DNA of 64,000 bases from DTU015 sp012837895 (GTDB lineage Bacteria > Bacillota > Sulfobacillia > Fermentithermobacillales > Fermentithermobacillaceae): NCBI GenBank assembly GCA_050952085.1, contig JBMNKH010000004.1:434001-498000 (forward strand), in the 5' to 3' direction. The notes under the pieces were generated by a model, which was given only the letters and a program-made list of their open reading frames with translations, made no database searches and had not been told where the DNA came from. The translations under genes and the position numbers were made by a program. Every line of letters starts with the position of its first letter. The stretch's first letter is position 1. Shown here piece by piece: positions 34,873-43,694 of the stretch.

Positions 34873-35381
34873 TGATTGATTTTGGTACCGCGTTTGTTCT
34901 GAAGGTGGTTGATTTTAGTGCCAGGTTGGGGCAAAGCTGGTTGATTTCAGTATCAGGTTCGTGGCGAAAGCGGTCGGTTCTGGTACCGGCTTTGCGCCAA
35001 GAGTGGCCGGTTTTGATACCAGGTTGAGCCGGAACTGGTCGATTCGGGTATCAGGTTTGGGGTAGAAGTGGTCGATTTTAGTACCAGGCAAAGCATCAAC
35101 TTGGTTGATTTTGATACCACCTCTGCCAGTGCCTGCTTGAATTTGGTACCAGGTTGCCGGCGAACCTGGTTGGTTTTGGTACCGGGTTTGCTCCAAAGGT
35201 GGTTGGTTCCCATTCCAGGTTAGGCCAGCACTGGTTGATCTTAGGCCCATGTTTGGCGTTGGGATGATCGGATTTGGTACCAGCTGTGCGCTAAAGGTGG
35301 TCAATTTCGATACCAGGCAGGGTGGACACGGTGATTTTACCAGGTCCGGGGCTAAGTGATAGGCTTCGATATCAGCTGATA
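34873..35381. repeat. Degenerate tandem array with a 98-bp higher-order period
   Basis: About fifteen copies of a 32-33-bp unit of the form TGGTTGATTTTGGTACCAGG plus a variable tail fill the region. Unit starts fall at 34873, 34906, 34938, 34971, 35004, 35036, 35069, 35102, 35134, 35167, 35200, 35232, 35265, 35298 and 35330. The spacing pattern is 33-32-33 repeated, so every third unit is exactly 98 bp apart. GGTACC recurs in several units. The final unit decays near 35358 and ends at a TATCAGCTGATA palindrome (35370-35381). It is non-coding: 98 is not a multiple of 3. The array lies between two divergent operons. Confidence 0.9.
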
Positions 35382-35442
35382 CTGTTCCCTGGAATTTCCT
35401 TCTGCAAGTAACGCTGCAGTAAACAGCTAAAAAAAGGGTTCC

Positions 35443-35472
35443 TTAAGCAGCGGGCGAATGATATCCTATAGA
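35443..35472 (+). promoter_or_regulatory. Weak candidate promoter of cdaA
   Basis: TTAAGC (35443-35448), 18 bp, then TATAGA (35467-35472) lie 25 bp before the cdaA start. Both hexamers are imperfect. The stretch 35382-35442 between array and promoter shows no other clear element. Confidence 0.3.
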
Positions 35473-35497
35473 CATAAGGAAAGGGAGTGGGCAGTTC

Positions 35498-36268
35498 TTG
35501 CTGGAACAGCTTCGTTTCTTCACCTGGCAGGATGTGTTGCTTGCCATAGTCGATATTGCAGTTGTGGCGTACTTGTTCTACAAGATTTTTACGCTCATCC
35601 GTGGGACAAGAGCTGTTCAGCTCCTTAAAGGTGTCGCTTTTCTGTTTGTCCTCGTGTCCCTCACCCAGTGGGCGAGGCTTTACACTATCAACTGGATCTT
35701 GGTCCAGGTAAGGACCATGCTGCTGGTAGCCCTGCCCATTGTGTTCCAGCCCGAGCTGCGGCGAGGGCTTGAGCAGATAGGGCGCGGCAGGTTGTTTTCC
35801 CGATCCTTGCTCCGCCTTGAGGAACACGATGTGGAGAAGACAGTGGATGAACTGGTCACAGCGTGCTTCAACCTGTCCTCCCAGAAAACCGGCGGGCTTA
35901 TTGTGCTTGAGAGGGAAACAGGACTTGAGGAGTACATGGAAGATGCGATCCGCATAGACGGCCTTGTAACAAGCCAACTGGTTGAGAATATTTTTGTGTT
36001 TGGGAGCCCGCTTCACGACGGCGCCGTCATCATAAGAGGAGACAGGGTTGCTGCAGCTGCAAGTTTTCTTCCCCCAACCCAGGACCCTGTAACAGTTGAA
36101 CTGGGTTCCAGGCACAGGGCGGCCCTGGGGATCACCCAGGTGTCTGATGCTGTGGCCATCGTGATATCTGAGGAAACCGGCACAGTCTCCCTGGCGTCAG
36201 GAGGAAGGTTGATCAGGGGGCTTGATGCCAAGACCTTGAGGGAAAAGCTTTTGGAAGCACTTGCTTAG
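35498..36268 (+). CDS. cdaA: CdaA, membrane diadenylate cyclase
   Basis: A 256-residue protein with three N-terminal membrane spans (about 12-85), then the DAC domain with the catalytic DGA (174-176, LHDGAVII) and RHR (205-207). It makes the second messenger c-di-AMP from two ATP, which controls potassium and osmotic balance and cell-wall homeostasis. TTG 35498 after AAGGGAGTGGG is the start. It heads the conserved cdaA-cdaR-glmM operon. Confidence 0.97.
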   Translation: MLEQLRFFTWQDVLLAIVDIAVVAYLFYKIFTLIRGTRAVQLLKGVAFLFVLVSLTQWARLYTINWILVQVRTMLLVALPIVFQPELRRGLEQIGRGRLFSRSLLRLEEHDVEKTVDELVTACFNLSSQKTGGLIVLERETGLEEYMEDAIRIDGLVTSQLVENIFVFGSPLHDGAVIIRGDRVAAAASFLPPTQDPVTVELGSRHRAALGITQVSDAVAIVISEETGTVSLASGGRLIRGLDAKTLREKLLEALA

Positions 36269-36306
36269 CCATTGGTTATTCAAATTTCCAGCCGGAGGCC
36301 TGGTGA

Positions 36307-37521
36307 ATGATTCGGAAGGTAATAACTAACGATTATACAGCGAAAATAATCTCTGTGATTCTGGCCCTGATCGTTTGGGTCCAGGTCTTTAACGATAAGA
36401 ACCCTTTGGAGAGGCGGATTTTCGCGGTAGATGTGGTCCCCAAGGAAGTCAGTGAGGAGATCATCATCGTTTCGACTGATCCTCCTAAAGTCAATGTTAC
36501 TTTTGAAGGACGTGCCAGGACCCTTGACGAGATCGATGAAGAGAGCCTAAAGGCGGTCGCTAACCTGTCTGAGGCCGGTGAAGGCATGTTCACCGCTGAA
36601 TTGTCGGTTGATGCCCCCTATGGTGTGAAAATCGTGGAAATAAATCCCCAACTAGTCAGTTTCCACGTGGACGTAATGTCCGCTGCAGACATTGGAGTGG
36701 CGATCGAAGCCCTGGGATACCCCCACGAAGACTTTGAAAAGGGAGAGCCTATACCTTCTACCGGCACAGTAAGGGTTACAGGGCCTAAGAGGTTGGTAGA
36801 AAGGGTCAAGTATGTTCAAGGTATCGTGGATATTTCAGGCGCGCGGGAAGCGATAACCTCAGTGGTCAAGCTGTCAGCCCGTGACGGGGCCGGCAATGAA
36901 GTCTCGGGAGTCAGCATTGAACCGAATCAGGTGCATGTTACCGTGCCCCTCAATTCTCTTCCGCCGTCAAAGATTGTACCTGTACAGGCTGTAGTCGGCG
37001 GTACACCAAAGGCCGGATTTGCCGTAGGACCTGTTTCAGCCAGTCCTGCCCAGGTGAAAATAAGGGCTCCTGAACCGGTGCTGAGAAACATCGGGCATAT
37101 ATCTACGAAACCCATTGACGTAACAGGAAAAGACAGCACCTTCCTGCATCAGGCTACCCTTGATCTGCCCCAGGGGGTAACCGTACAGGACGGGCGTGTA
37201 CTAATTACAGTTGAAATTGTTGAAGACATCACCACCAAGACCTACGAAGGTGTAATCGTACAACTTGAATCTCCGCCTGTGGGCTATGCGTGGGAGATCG
37301 ACCCTGCGATAGTGGATGTAGATATTACAGGACGGAGCGATATCTTAGATAAAATAGCCAAGGACGACATAACAGTATATATAGATGCCTACGGTAGGAC
37401 CGAGGGTACTGCAGATCTGGTGGTTGCCTACAGGATACGAACTCCTGAAGGCACTGACCCGGACATGCTGCAAGTGGACATCAAACCCGCCCGGGTCAAG
37501 CTTACTTTGACCAAACGGTAA
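36307..37521 (+). CDS. cdaR: CdaR (YbbR-domain), regulator of CdaA
   Basis: A 404-residue protein with one N-terminal membrane span (about 10-30) and four YbbR repeats outside the membrane (repeats such as VNVTFEGRARTLDEI, VRVTGPKRLVERVKYVQG, VKIRAPEPVLRNIGHI, VDVDITGRSDILDKI). CdaR binds CdaA and modulates its cyclase activity. ATG 36307 follows GGAGG. The next gene is glmM, completing the conserved trio. Confidence 0.95.
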   Translation: MIRKVITNDYTAKIISVILALIVWVQVFNDKNPLERRIFAVDVVPKEVSEEIIIVSTDPPKVNVTFEGRARTLDEIDEESLKAVANLSEAGEGMFTAELSVDAPYGVKIVEINPQLVSFHVDVMSAADIGVAIEALGYPHEDFEKGEPIPSTGTVRVTGPKRLVERVKYVQGIVDISGAREAITSVVKLSARDGAGNEVSGVSIEPNQVHVTVPLNSLPPSKIVPVQAVVGGTPKAGFAVGPVSASPAQVKIRAPEPVLRNIGHISTKPIDVTGKDSTFLHQATLDLPQGVTVQDGRVLITVEIVEDITTKTYEGVIVQLESPPVGYAWEIDPAIVDVDITGRSDILDKIAKDDITVYIDAYGRTEGTADLVVAYRIRTPEGTDPDMLQVDIKPARVKLTLTKR

Positions 37522-37617
37522 CACCGGAGCTCCTGACGCCATAGCTAACAGAAGAGCAGGAGGCAACAGTACAGCCGTAGGTAACAGGGCAATGGAAAAG
37601 AACCGGAGGGTACTTGG

Positions 37618-38979
37618 ATGAATCTGTTCGGAACTGACGGTATCCGTGGTATAGCTAACGAGGATTTGATATGTGAAGTTGCTTTCAAACTGGGCCAGGC
37701 TGTGGGCCTGCACCTTTCGCCGGGCAAGCCGGTTTGCGTAGGAAAAGACACAAGGATTTCCGGCGGCATGCTGGAAGCAGCTCTTGTCGCAGGAATCACT
37801 TCTACAGGAAGAGATGCAGTATGCCTGGGAGTGATCACCACTCCGGGGCTTTCTTTTGTTGTGAGCCGTTTCAACATGGGCGGCGGGGTGATGATTTCTG
37901 CATCCCACAATCCTTTTGAATATAACGGGCTCAAAGTGTTCGGCCCTGACGGCAGGAAGATTTCAGAAGATACCGAGCTAGTGTTTTCCCGCATGATACT
38001 CAGGGAATCCGACAACTACCCCCGGCCGGTAGGTGCAGAGGTTGGCAGGGTTATCGACGGAAGCCGGATGGTCAGAGACTATATCGGGTTTCTCAGCAAC
38101 TTCTTGGAAGCTGGCATGGCCAGGCTAAGGGTTGTAATTGATACAGCTAACGGCTCTGCATCTTACCTTGCCCCTGAAGTGTGGAAGGCTCTCAGTGGGA
38201 ATGTGAAGGTTATCAACTGCAGCCCTGACGGGGTCAACATCAACCAAGAGTGTGGTTCGACAAACCCGTCACTCCTGGCCCAGGAGGTAGCCTGGGGCGA
38301 TTATGATGTGGGCTTTGCATACGACGGGGACGGTGACAGGTGTATAGCCGTTGACGAGAAGGGTAATGTGCTTAACGGAGACCACATAATGGCGATTATG
38401 GCTTCAGATATGGCTGCAAGCAGCCGGCTCGCTGGGAACACGGTTGTAGGAACGGTAATGGCAAACCTAGGGCTGGAGTTGTACCTGGCTTCATGCGGGA
38501 TAAGCTTGCTCAGGACTCCTGTGGGAGACCGCTTCGTACTCGAGGAGATGGAACGTGGCGGGTATACTCTGGGCGGCGAGCAGTCAGGCCATATTATCTT
38601 CGGCGACATTCTGCCGGCAGGTGACGGGATGTTAACATCCCTGAACCTGGCACGCGTGCTTGCCAAGTCAGGCCGGAGACTGTCGGAACTGGCTTCGGTT
38701 GTGAAAGAAGCGCCTCAGATCTTGGTAAACGTGAAATCCCAGTACCCTGACAAGGTTGTGAGCCTGCCCCAGGTGCAGGCAGCTGTCAGGAAGGTAAGCA
38801 AGGACCTTGAAGGCGTAGGGCGGGTGGTGGTACGCCCCTCAGGCACAGAACCCTTGGTCAGGATAATGGTTGAATCACAGGATAGCGCCATGGTTGACAA
38901 GTGCGTTGACTACCTTAAATCAGTGATTACAGAGCAAATCAGGTCGGGGGCTTCCAATTTGAAACCCCCAACCGCTTAG
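37618..38979 (+). CDS. glmM: GlmM, phosphoglucosamine mutase
   Basis: A 453-residue phosphohexomutase. The start FGTDGIRG, the phosphoserine site SASHNP (S96), the metal-binding DGDGDR and the sugar-binding GGEQSGH are present, as is the phosphate-binding RPSGTEPLVR near the end. It converts glucosamine-6-phosphate to glucosamine-1-phosphate for UDP-GlcNAc. In other Firmicutes GlmM binds and inhibits CdaA. The 96-bp gap before it does not show a glmS-type ribozyme. Its last 4 bp overlap the convergent C69 peptidase. Confidence 0.97.
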   Translation: MNLFGTDGIRGIANEDLICEVAFKLGQAVGLHLSPGKPVCVGKDTRISGGMLEAALVAGITSTGRDAVCLGVITTPGLSFVVSRFNMGGGVMISASHNPFEYNGLKVFGPDGRKISEDTELVFSRMILRESDNYPRPVGAEVGRVIDGSRMVRDYIGFLSNFLEAGMARLRVVIDTANGSASYLAPEVWKALSGNVKVINCSPDGVNINQECGSTNPSLLAQEVAWGDYDVGFAYDGDGDRCIAVDEKGNVLNGDHIMAIMASDMAASSRLAGNTVVGTVMANLGLELYLASCGISLLRTPVGDRFVLEEMERGGYTLGGEQSGHIIFGDILPAGDGMLTSLNLARVLAKSGRRLSELASVVKEAPQILVNVKSQYPDKVVSLPQVQAAVRKVSKDLEGVGRVVVRPSGTEPLVRIMVESQDSAMVDKCVDYLKSVITEQIRSGASNLKPPTA

Positions 38980-40418
38980 ATCTTCATCAATTGGTCAAAT
39001 AATGCCCTCCAGGTACGCCATGCTTTGCCAGCTTGTGCATTGGTGTAGTCCGTGAGCATTGCACGGGCTTTCCCCGGGTCGCGCTTGAATACGTCGTATA
39101 CCTGCCGTTCAAAGGCTGACTGGGAGTCCGCCCACAGTTGTTCCAGGGCATCCCTTGTCTTTTCGATCTCCGGCAGCACTTCGGCGTATGCAGCGTCGGC
39201 AAGGTCTTGGACGCTTTGGAAAGCCCACCACGCACGGCCGGGACGGTATGACAGGTCAGCTTGTGGAACGTTGAAGTGACTTGCCAGGGCCATTTCCGGC
39301 GATATCCAACTGTAACCCGCAGGTATCTTAGTAATCCCAAGGTACCAGGGTACATACGGGCTTGTACACGGATTCAACAGAGTCCGCCATATGCATGTGA
39401 ATTCAGGCTGCTCCCTGAATTGAATCACAAAACTCTCAAGGGTAGTTGAAGTGCAAATGGTACGTCTGCCTGTCCTGTGGGGGTTTACGAGGTAGCCTTC
39501 AGACAAGTCATCATCAGTCCCCTCGTAGTGGGTGCGCATGATTGCCTTTACATCTTCAACTCCCAGCTTTTCAGGAGGTTTCACCGAAAACGCCCGCAGG
39601 TCTTCTGGTTCACGTTTGAGGATGAGCCTCAAAGCGTTCTTGTGGCGCACCATGTTCCCGTCCTGATTCTTTTCAGGGTCCTGGTAAGCTAGTGCAAAAC
39701 TGAAATCGCTGTAGTCTCCCTGGCGTTGCGGGCTGTACCAGCCACGGCTAATGGCATAGCTAATGATGTCATCCGATGCAATGTAGTTATCTTTGTCTGA
39801 CAAGTCCACCTGGTGGATTGTGTACCAATTGGGTATGAACATCACTTCGTCATCTGGAACCCTCTTTGCCACATAGTGCTTTCCTTGCACCACCTGGAGC
39901 ACCCAGCCTTCGTTCTTGTCCACAATCTGGTATGCGCGACCTGACGCTGTGTACCCGTATTTGTCTATCAGCGCTGCTGCTATTTCAACGCCTTCCCTGG
40001 CAGTTCTGGCCCTTTGGGCGATAAGGTGCCCTAAGCCGTACCCGATCCCTCCGTTGGTAATCTCAGGGCGGTCTTCCCTGGAAGGGGAGCAGTTGTCAGT
40101 AGCTACTGCTACGCCCCATTCGTTGATAAACGTATCGCTGAAAGATGCCTTCCAGCTAGCTCTCGTTTCTGACCAAAGGTATGCCCAGGTTTGCTCAACC
40201 TGGGGGATCTTGGCGCATCCGGCTTCGAATTCAAGCAGTTTTCCCCGCTCATGGGTTGCCCTGGGAACCAGGTGCTGCATCATGACGTTGTAGCCGGCAT
40301 CGTCTTCGTTGTGCCCGAAGAGCACTTCGCCTGTTGCCGAGGCTTTCTTGCCGACAATTATTGCGCTGCAGTCTTCCAGGGCAGCTTCGTCACGGACTTC
40401 AACAGGAATCTGGCCCAT
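38976..40418 (-). CDS. C69-family dipeptidase
   Basis: A 480-residue peptidase of the C69 (PepD/acyl-coenzyme A:6-APA-type Ntn hydrolase) family. The likely nucleophile cysteine C17 lies in EDCSAIIVGKKASATGEVLFGHNEDD, with the WGVAVATDNC and YGYTASGRAYQIVDKNEGWVLQV blocks. There is no signal peptide, so it is probably cytosolic or self-processed after C17. It converges on glmM with a 4-bp overlap and is divergent from acpS. AGGAGG precedes ATG 40418. Dipeptidase activity is inferred from family; broader amidase activity is possible. Confidence 0.88.
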   Translation of the reverse strand: MGQIPVEVRDEAALEDCSAIIVGKKASATGEVLFGHNEDDAGYNVMMQHLVPRATHERGKLLEFEAGCAKIPQVEQTWAYLWSETRASWKASFSDTFINEWGVAVATDNCSPSREDRPEITNGGIGYGLGHLIAQRARTAREGVEIAAALIDKYGYTASGRAYQIVDKNEGWVLQVVQGKHYVAKRVPDDEVMFIPNWYTIHQVDLSDKDNYIASDDIISYAISRGWYSPQRQGDYSDFSFALAYQDPEKNQDGNMVRHKNALRLILKREPEDLRAFSVKPPEKLGVEDVKAIMRTHYEGTDDDLSEGYLVNPHRTGRRTICTSTTLESFVIQFREQPEFTCIWRTLLNPCTSPYVPWYLGITKIPAGYSWISPEMALASHFNVPQADLSYRPGRAWWAFQSVQDLADAAYAEVLPEIEKTRDALEQLWADSQSAFERQVYDVFKRDPGKARAMLTDYTNAQAGKAWRTWRALFDQLMKI

Positions 40419-40533
40419 AGTTGTGCTCCTCCTGTCTTTGTGGCTTAACTCTAGCCTAGAGCTTTCCTCAGAACCCGGATGTTGTTTTCAATACGCAGCT
40501 AGGCGTCTCCTGCTCACAAATAGCGATACTTAA

Positions 40534-40562
40534 TTGACAAAGGGCCCTGTTTCGACTGCAAT
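40534..40562 (+). promoter_or_regulatory. acpS promoter
   Basis: A perfect TTGACA (40534-40539), 17 bp and TGCAAT (40557-40562). The transcript would begin near 40569, so the frame-open TTG at 40534 cannot be the acpS start. Confidence 0.65.
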
Positions 40563-40578
40563 ATATATGAAAGGCGTG

Positions 40579-40986
40579 ATGGATGTGGTTAAGCTCGGAC
40601 CCCTTCGTGTAGGCCTGGATGTAGTAGTTGTATCCCGCGTGAAGCAGATGTACGAAAAGAGGCCCCGGCAATTTGTTCAAAGGCTTTTCAGCAAAGATGA
40701 GGCGACATACTGTTTGGCTGCGGCCCGGCCATGCCGGCGGTACCAACGGTTCGCAGGGCGTATAGCTGCCAAGGAAGCGGTAATGAAGGTGCTTGGTAAG
40801 GGGTGGCCTCATGTACCGTGGACCGACATCGAAATAGACCGCGACGGGTCTGGGCAGCCTATAGCCAAACTAAGGGGCAGGGCGCTGGAACTCATGGAGC
40901 GGCACAAACTGGCGCACATACAGGTTTCTATCACCCATGACGGGGAGATAGCTGTCGCCGTTGCAGTTGGGATTCCCAAGACTTGA
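40579..40986 (+). CDS. acpS: AcpS, holo-[acyl-carrier-protein] synthase
   Basis: About 135 residues. GLDVVVVSRV near the start (the Mg-binding aspartate is in GLDVV) and the FAGRIAAKEAVMKVLGKGW block are diagnostic. It transfers phosphopantetheine from CoA to ACP. ATG 40579 follows AAAGG and lies downstream of the promoter's predicted start. In Bacillus acpS is followed by a lipoprotein gene, alr, ndoAI and ndoA; here nnr lies between acpS and the toxin-antitoxin genes, and alr is missing. Confidence 0.95.
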   Translation: MDVVKLGPLRVGLDVVVVSRVKQMYEKRPRQFVQRLFSKDEATYCLAAARPCRRYQRFAGRIAAKEAVMKVLGKGWPHVPWTDIEIDRDGSGQPIAKLRGRALELMERHKLAHIQVSITHDGEIAVAVAVGIPKT

Positions 40987-41135
40987 AGCCCCGTCGAAGG
41001 TTACTTAGAAGCCGGGCGTGCCGCCGGCCTAACCAGGCCGCGAATAACAGTGTAGTTCCGGCTTACCGGAATATGGGTCAAGCTGTTTCATTGCAGAATC
41101 CGGCAAAATCCAGGAGTCAGGCAGGAGTTGGTTGC

Positions 41136-42935
41136 ATGATTATCGTTTCTGCAGCTGAAATGCGCCAATTGGATAACATGGTTCAACGCTTGGGCGTCTC
41201 CGCCCTTATCCTCATGGAAAACGCAGGCCGAGCGCTGGCGGACCATTGTGAGAGATGGTTGGCCGGGATTCGACCCGGGACACTTGAAAATGGGCCATCA
41301 GCCCAGGGACAAGCAGTCACAGTGCAACAAGCCCTGGTACAGGGAGTCCCCGTAGAGAAATCCGTGCTAGAGAAAATCCCGGTAAGGGAAGTACCGGTAA
41401 GAGGCAAGAACATTGTGGTCTTAGCAGGCCAGGGGCAGAACGGCGGGGACGGGTTTTGCGCTGCCAGGCATTTGGCTGCTAGGGGGCATCATGTAAAGGT
41501 GGGCTTCTTCGGGAAACAAGACCGGCTGCCCCACGAAGCGCATCTGAACTACCAGATGCTCGCATCGTATCCTGTGGAGGTTTTTTCCTGTGAGTCTATG
41601 TCCCCCCAGGAAGTGCTGGACGCCCTGGGTAATCCGGACCTCATAATCGATGCCCTCCTGGGAATCGGAGGCCAAGGTGGCCCCAGGTTTCCCATGGATA
41701 TGGCGATCAGGTGGGCCACTTCACAAATCGCACAGGTAGTTGCATGTGATATACCTTCAGGTGTTTCAGCCGACACAGGCTATGCCTATGATCCCTGTAT
41801 CCAGGCAGACCTTACGATCACCATGGGTTTTGCAAAGATAGGGCTCTTGAGTTACCCGGGCAGGATGTATGCAGGTCACTTAATTGTTGAAAACCTTGCT
41901 TTCCCTCCTGACCTGGTAGCCCGGTATTGTGCTGAAGATGGTGATTCAAGCCAAGGGGGGCTCGTTCCAAGCCAAGAGGGGCTTGTAGGTGAAGCAATGG
42001 AAGGGCAACGTAATGGGCCTATCAAGATTCTTGCCAAAGCTGCCACCTTTGTCGAAGCAGGTCCTTTGCTGCCCTCAAGACGCGGGAACCACCACAAAGG
42101 GATGTCAGGCCACGTCCTGGTAATTGCGGGCTCTGTTGGCATGGCGGGAGCTGCGGTGCTATCTGCCAAGAGCGCTCTCAGGTCAGGAGCAGGGACTGTT
42201 ACCTTGCTTTGTCCCGGTGAAGCTTACAGTGTGTGTGCATCAATGGTACCTGAGGTAATGGTGGTGCCTTGCGGCTCGTCAGGTGTGTTTTACCCGGAGC
42301 AAGAGTGTATTGACCTAGTATGGAGGAACCTTGAGAAAGCCGGCGCCGTGGTGATCGGGCCAGGTTGGGGGAGAGGGGATTTTCAGACAGGGTTTCTGAA
42401 GGAGATCCTGCCTGTAGTGTCGAAAAAAATCTGTGTGGTAGACGCTGATGCGCTGTTTGCCCTGAAACAGCTGGGAGGATTGTCATATCTGGCTGGTATC
42501 CAGGGAAACTTTATCCTGACACCCCATCCCGGGGAAATGTCAGTGCTTACCGGGGTCAGTGTAGAAGAGATTGAAAGGGACAGGCCTGGTTGCGCCCGGG
42601 AAGCGGCGCGTCAATCAAGCAGCATTGTGTGCCTAAAAGGCGCAGGAACATGTACTGCCGGGCCGTCAGGGAAACTGTTTGTAAATACGTCAGGCGGGCC
42701 TTACATGGCAACTGCGGGCTCAGGTGATGTGCTTACCGGAGTTATCGCCGCTTTAGCTGCCCAGGGGCTCCCTTCTTATTCAAGTGCCTGGTTGGGGGTT
42801 TTCTGGCACGGGCTTGCGGGGGAAGCTGCCCTGAGGCGGAAGGGATCGCACGGCATATTGGCGGGCGATATTACTGAATGTCTGCCTGAGGCCCGGGCTC
42901 TGATAGAACAACAATTTGACCGGTTTCAGAAGTAG
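41136..42935 (+). CDS. nnr: Bifunctional NAD(P)H-hydrate epimerase/dehydratase
   Basis: About 599 residues. The N-terminal YjeF-type epimerase domain (LMENAGRALADH; VLAGQGQNGGDGFCAARHL) and the C-terminal dehydratase domain (GMSGHVLVIAGSVGMAGAAVLSAKSALRSGAG; LTPHPGEMSVLTG; TAGSGDVLTG) repair hydrated NAD(P)H. ATG 41136 is 8 nt after AGGAG; a frame-open start at 40983 would add 51 unlike residues. Two low-complexity inserts stand out: about residues 50-90 in the epimerase domain (repeats of VPVEKSVLEKIPVREVPV type) and a linker rich in Q/G/E (about 268-295). Confidence 0.95.
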   Translation: MIIVSAAEMRQLDNMVQRLGVSALILMENAGRALADHCERWLAGIRPGTLENGPSAQGQAVTVQQALVQGVPVEKSVLEKIPVREVPVRGKNIVVLAGQGQNGGDGFCAARHLAARGHHVKVGFFGKQDRLPHEAHLNYQMLASYPVEVFSCESMSPQEVLDALGNPDLIIDALLGIGGQGGPRFPMDMAIRWATSQIAQVVACDIPSGVSADTGYAYDPCIQADLTITMGFAKIGLLSYPGRMYAGHLIVENLAFPPDLVARYCAEDGDSSQGGLVPSQEGLVGEAMEGQRNGPIKILAKAATFVEAGPLLPSRRGNHHKGMSGHVLVIAGSVGMAGAAVLSAKSALRSGAGTVTLLCPGEAYSVCASMVPEVMVVPCGSSGVFYPEQECIDLVWRNLEKAGAVVIGPGWGRGDFQTGFLKEILPVVSKKICVVDADALFALKQLGGLSYLAGIQGNFILTPHPGEMSVLTGVSVEEIERDRPGCAREAARQSSSIVCLKGAGTCTAGPSGKLFVNTSGGPYMATAGSGDVLTGVIAALAAQGLPSYSSAWLGVFWHGLAGEAALRRKGSHGILAGDITECLPEARALIEQQFDRFQK

Positions 42936-42969
42936 TCAGAAGGCCGGCTATAAGGAGGCCGAACCTATC

Positions 42970-43293
42970 TTGGCGAGAATGAAAAGAGTGGTCGTAGCAT
43001 TCCCTGAAGACATATTGGCAGGTATTGACGACATAGTAGTAGAAACAAATAAGACCCGTTCGTTGTTTATACGTGAAGCTTGTTGCTTTTACATGGAAAA
43101 GGTGAAAAAGGAGAACATGCGGGAGCAGATGATAAACGGCTATCTGGAAATGGCTGAGATTAACAGGCTCTTAGCTGAAGAAATCGCTTGTGACTTCGAC
43201 TGTTTTCCCAGATGGGGACCTGCCGACGAGTACAGTGCCCTTGCCCCTGATGATTCCCGGCATGACGTATCTGCCAGATGGAGGAAAACTTGA
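42970..43293 (+). CDS. EndoAI-type antitoxin (ribbon-helix-helix)
   Basis: About 107 residues. An N-terminal ribbon-helix-helix (KRVVVAFPEDILAGIDDIVVETNKTRSLFIREACCFYM) is followed by a helical toxin-binding tail ending in acidic and aromatic residues. It matches the EndoAI antitoxin that neutralises the following MazF-type toxin and represses its own operon. TTG 42970 behind AAGGAGG (42952-42958) is preferred. Its stop abuts the toxin start. Confidence 0.88.
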   Translation: MARMKRVVVAFPEDILAGIDDIVVETNKTRSLFIREACCFYMEKVKKENMREQMINGYLEMAEINRLLAEEIACDFDCFPRWGPADEYSALAPDDSRHDVSARWRKT

Positions 43294-43644
43294 TTGGAGC
43301 CTTCAAGAGGTGAGATTTACTTCGCTGATCTAAACCCTGTTCTTGGTTCAGAACAGGGTGGATTCAGGCCGGTTTTGATCATCCAAAACGATATTGGAAA
43401 CAAGTACAGCCCTACAGTGATCATCTCTGCGATTACTTCCCAGATCCAAAAGGCGAGGCTCCCAACTCATGTGGAACTCCCTGCCAAGCTCTCCAATCTT
43501 GAACGCGACTCAGTTATCTTGCTTGAGCAAGTAAGGACAATAGACAAGAAACGTCTTAAGAAGAGGGTAGCTAAGCTTGACAGCCACATTATGGCACAAG
43601 TGGATGAAGGCTTGGCAATATCCTTGGGGTTAAAGCCCCTGTAG
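43294..43644 (+). CDS. EndoA/MazF-type mRNA interferase toxin
   Basis: A 116-residue PemK/MazF toxin. The N-terminus RGEIYFADLNPVLGSEQGG, the RPVLIIQND strand and the THVELPAKLSNLERDSVILLEQVRTIDKKRL segment are typical of B. subtilis EndoA, which cuts mRNA at UACAU. It begins directly after the antitoxin stop and probably depends on it for coupling. No recognition sequence is predicted for this enzyme. A second system is not present nearby. Confidence 0.95.
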   Translation: MEPSRGEIYFADLNPVLGSEQGGFRPVLIIQNDIGNKYSPTVIISAITSQIQKARLPTHVELPAKLSNLERDSVILLEQVRTIDKKRLKKRVAKLDSHIMAQVDEGLAISLGLKPL

Positions 43645-43694
43645 TTGCAGTAAGGCTGGTTTGTGGCAGTAAATCTCAAAGGGGAGGACAAGAA

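Noticed and set aside
34915..35304. Minus-strand 129-residue open frame over the repeat array
   Set aside because: It is open only because the repeat unit has no stop in that orientation; the 98-bp period shifts the frame each cycle and other frames are open too.
34873..35381. CRISPR array
   Set aside because: Units are contiguous and diverged, with no unique spacers and no cas genes; the pattern is a tandem repeat.
35372..36115. Minus-strand 247-residue frame opposite cdaA
   Set aside because: Long but antisense to a clear cdaA with all catalytic motifs; no recognisable domain.
37522..37617. glmS-type ribozyme or riboswitch before glmM
   Set aside because: The 96-bp gap has no ribozyme core or conserved pairing; the gene is glmM, not glmS.
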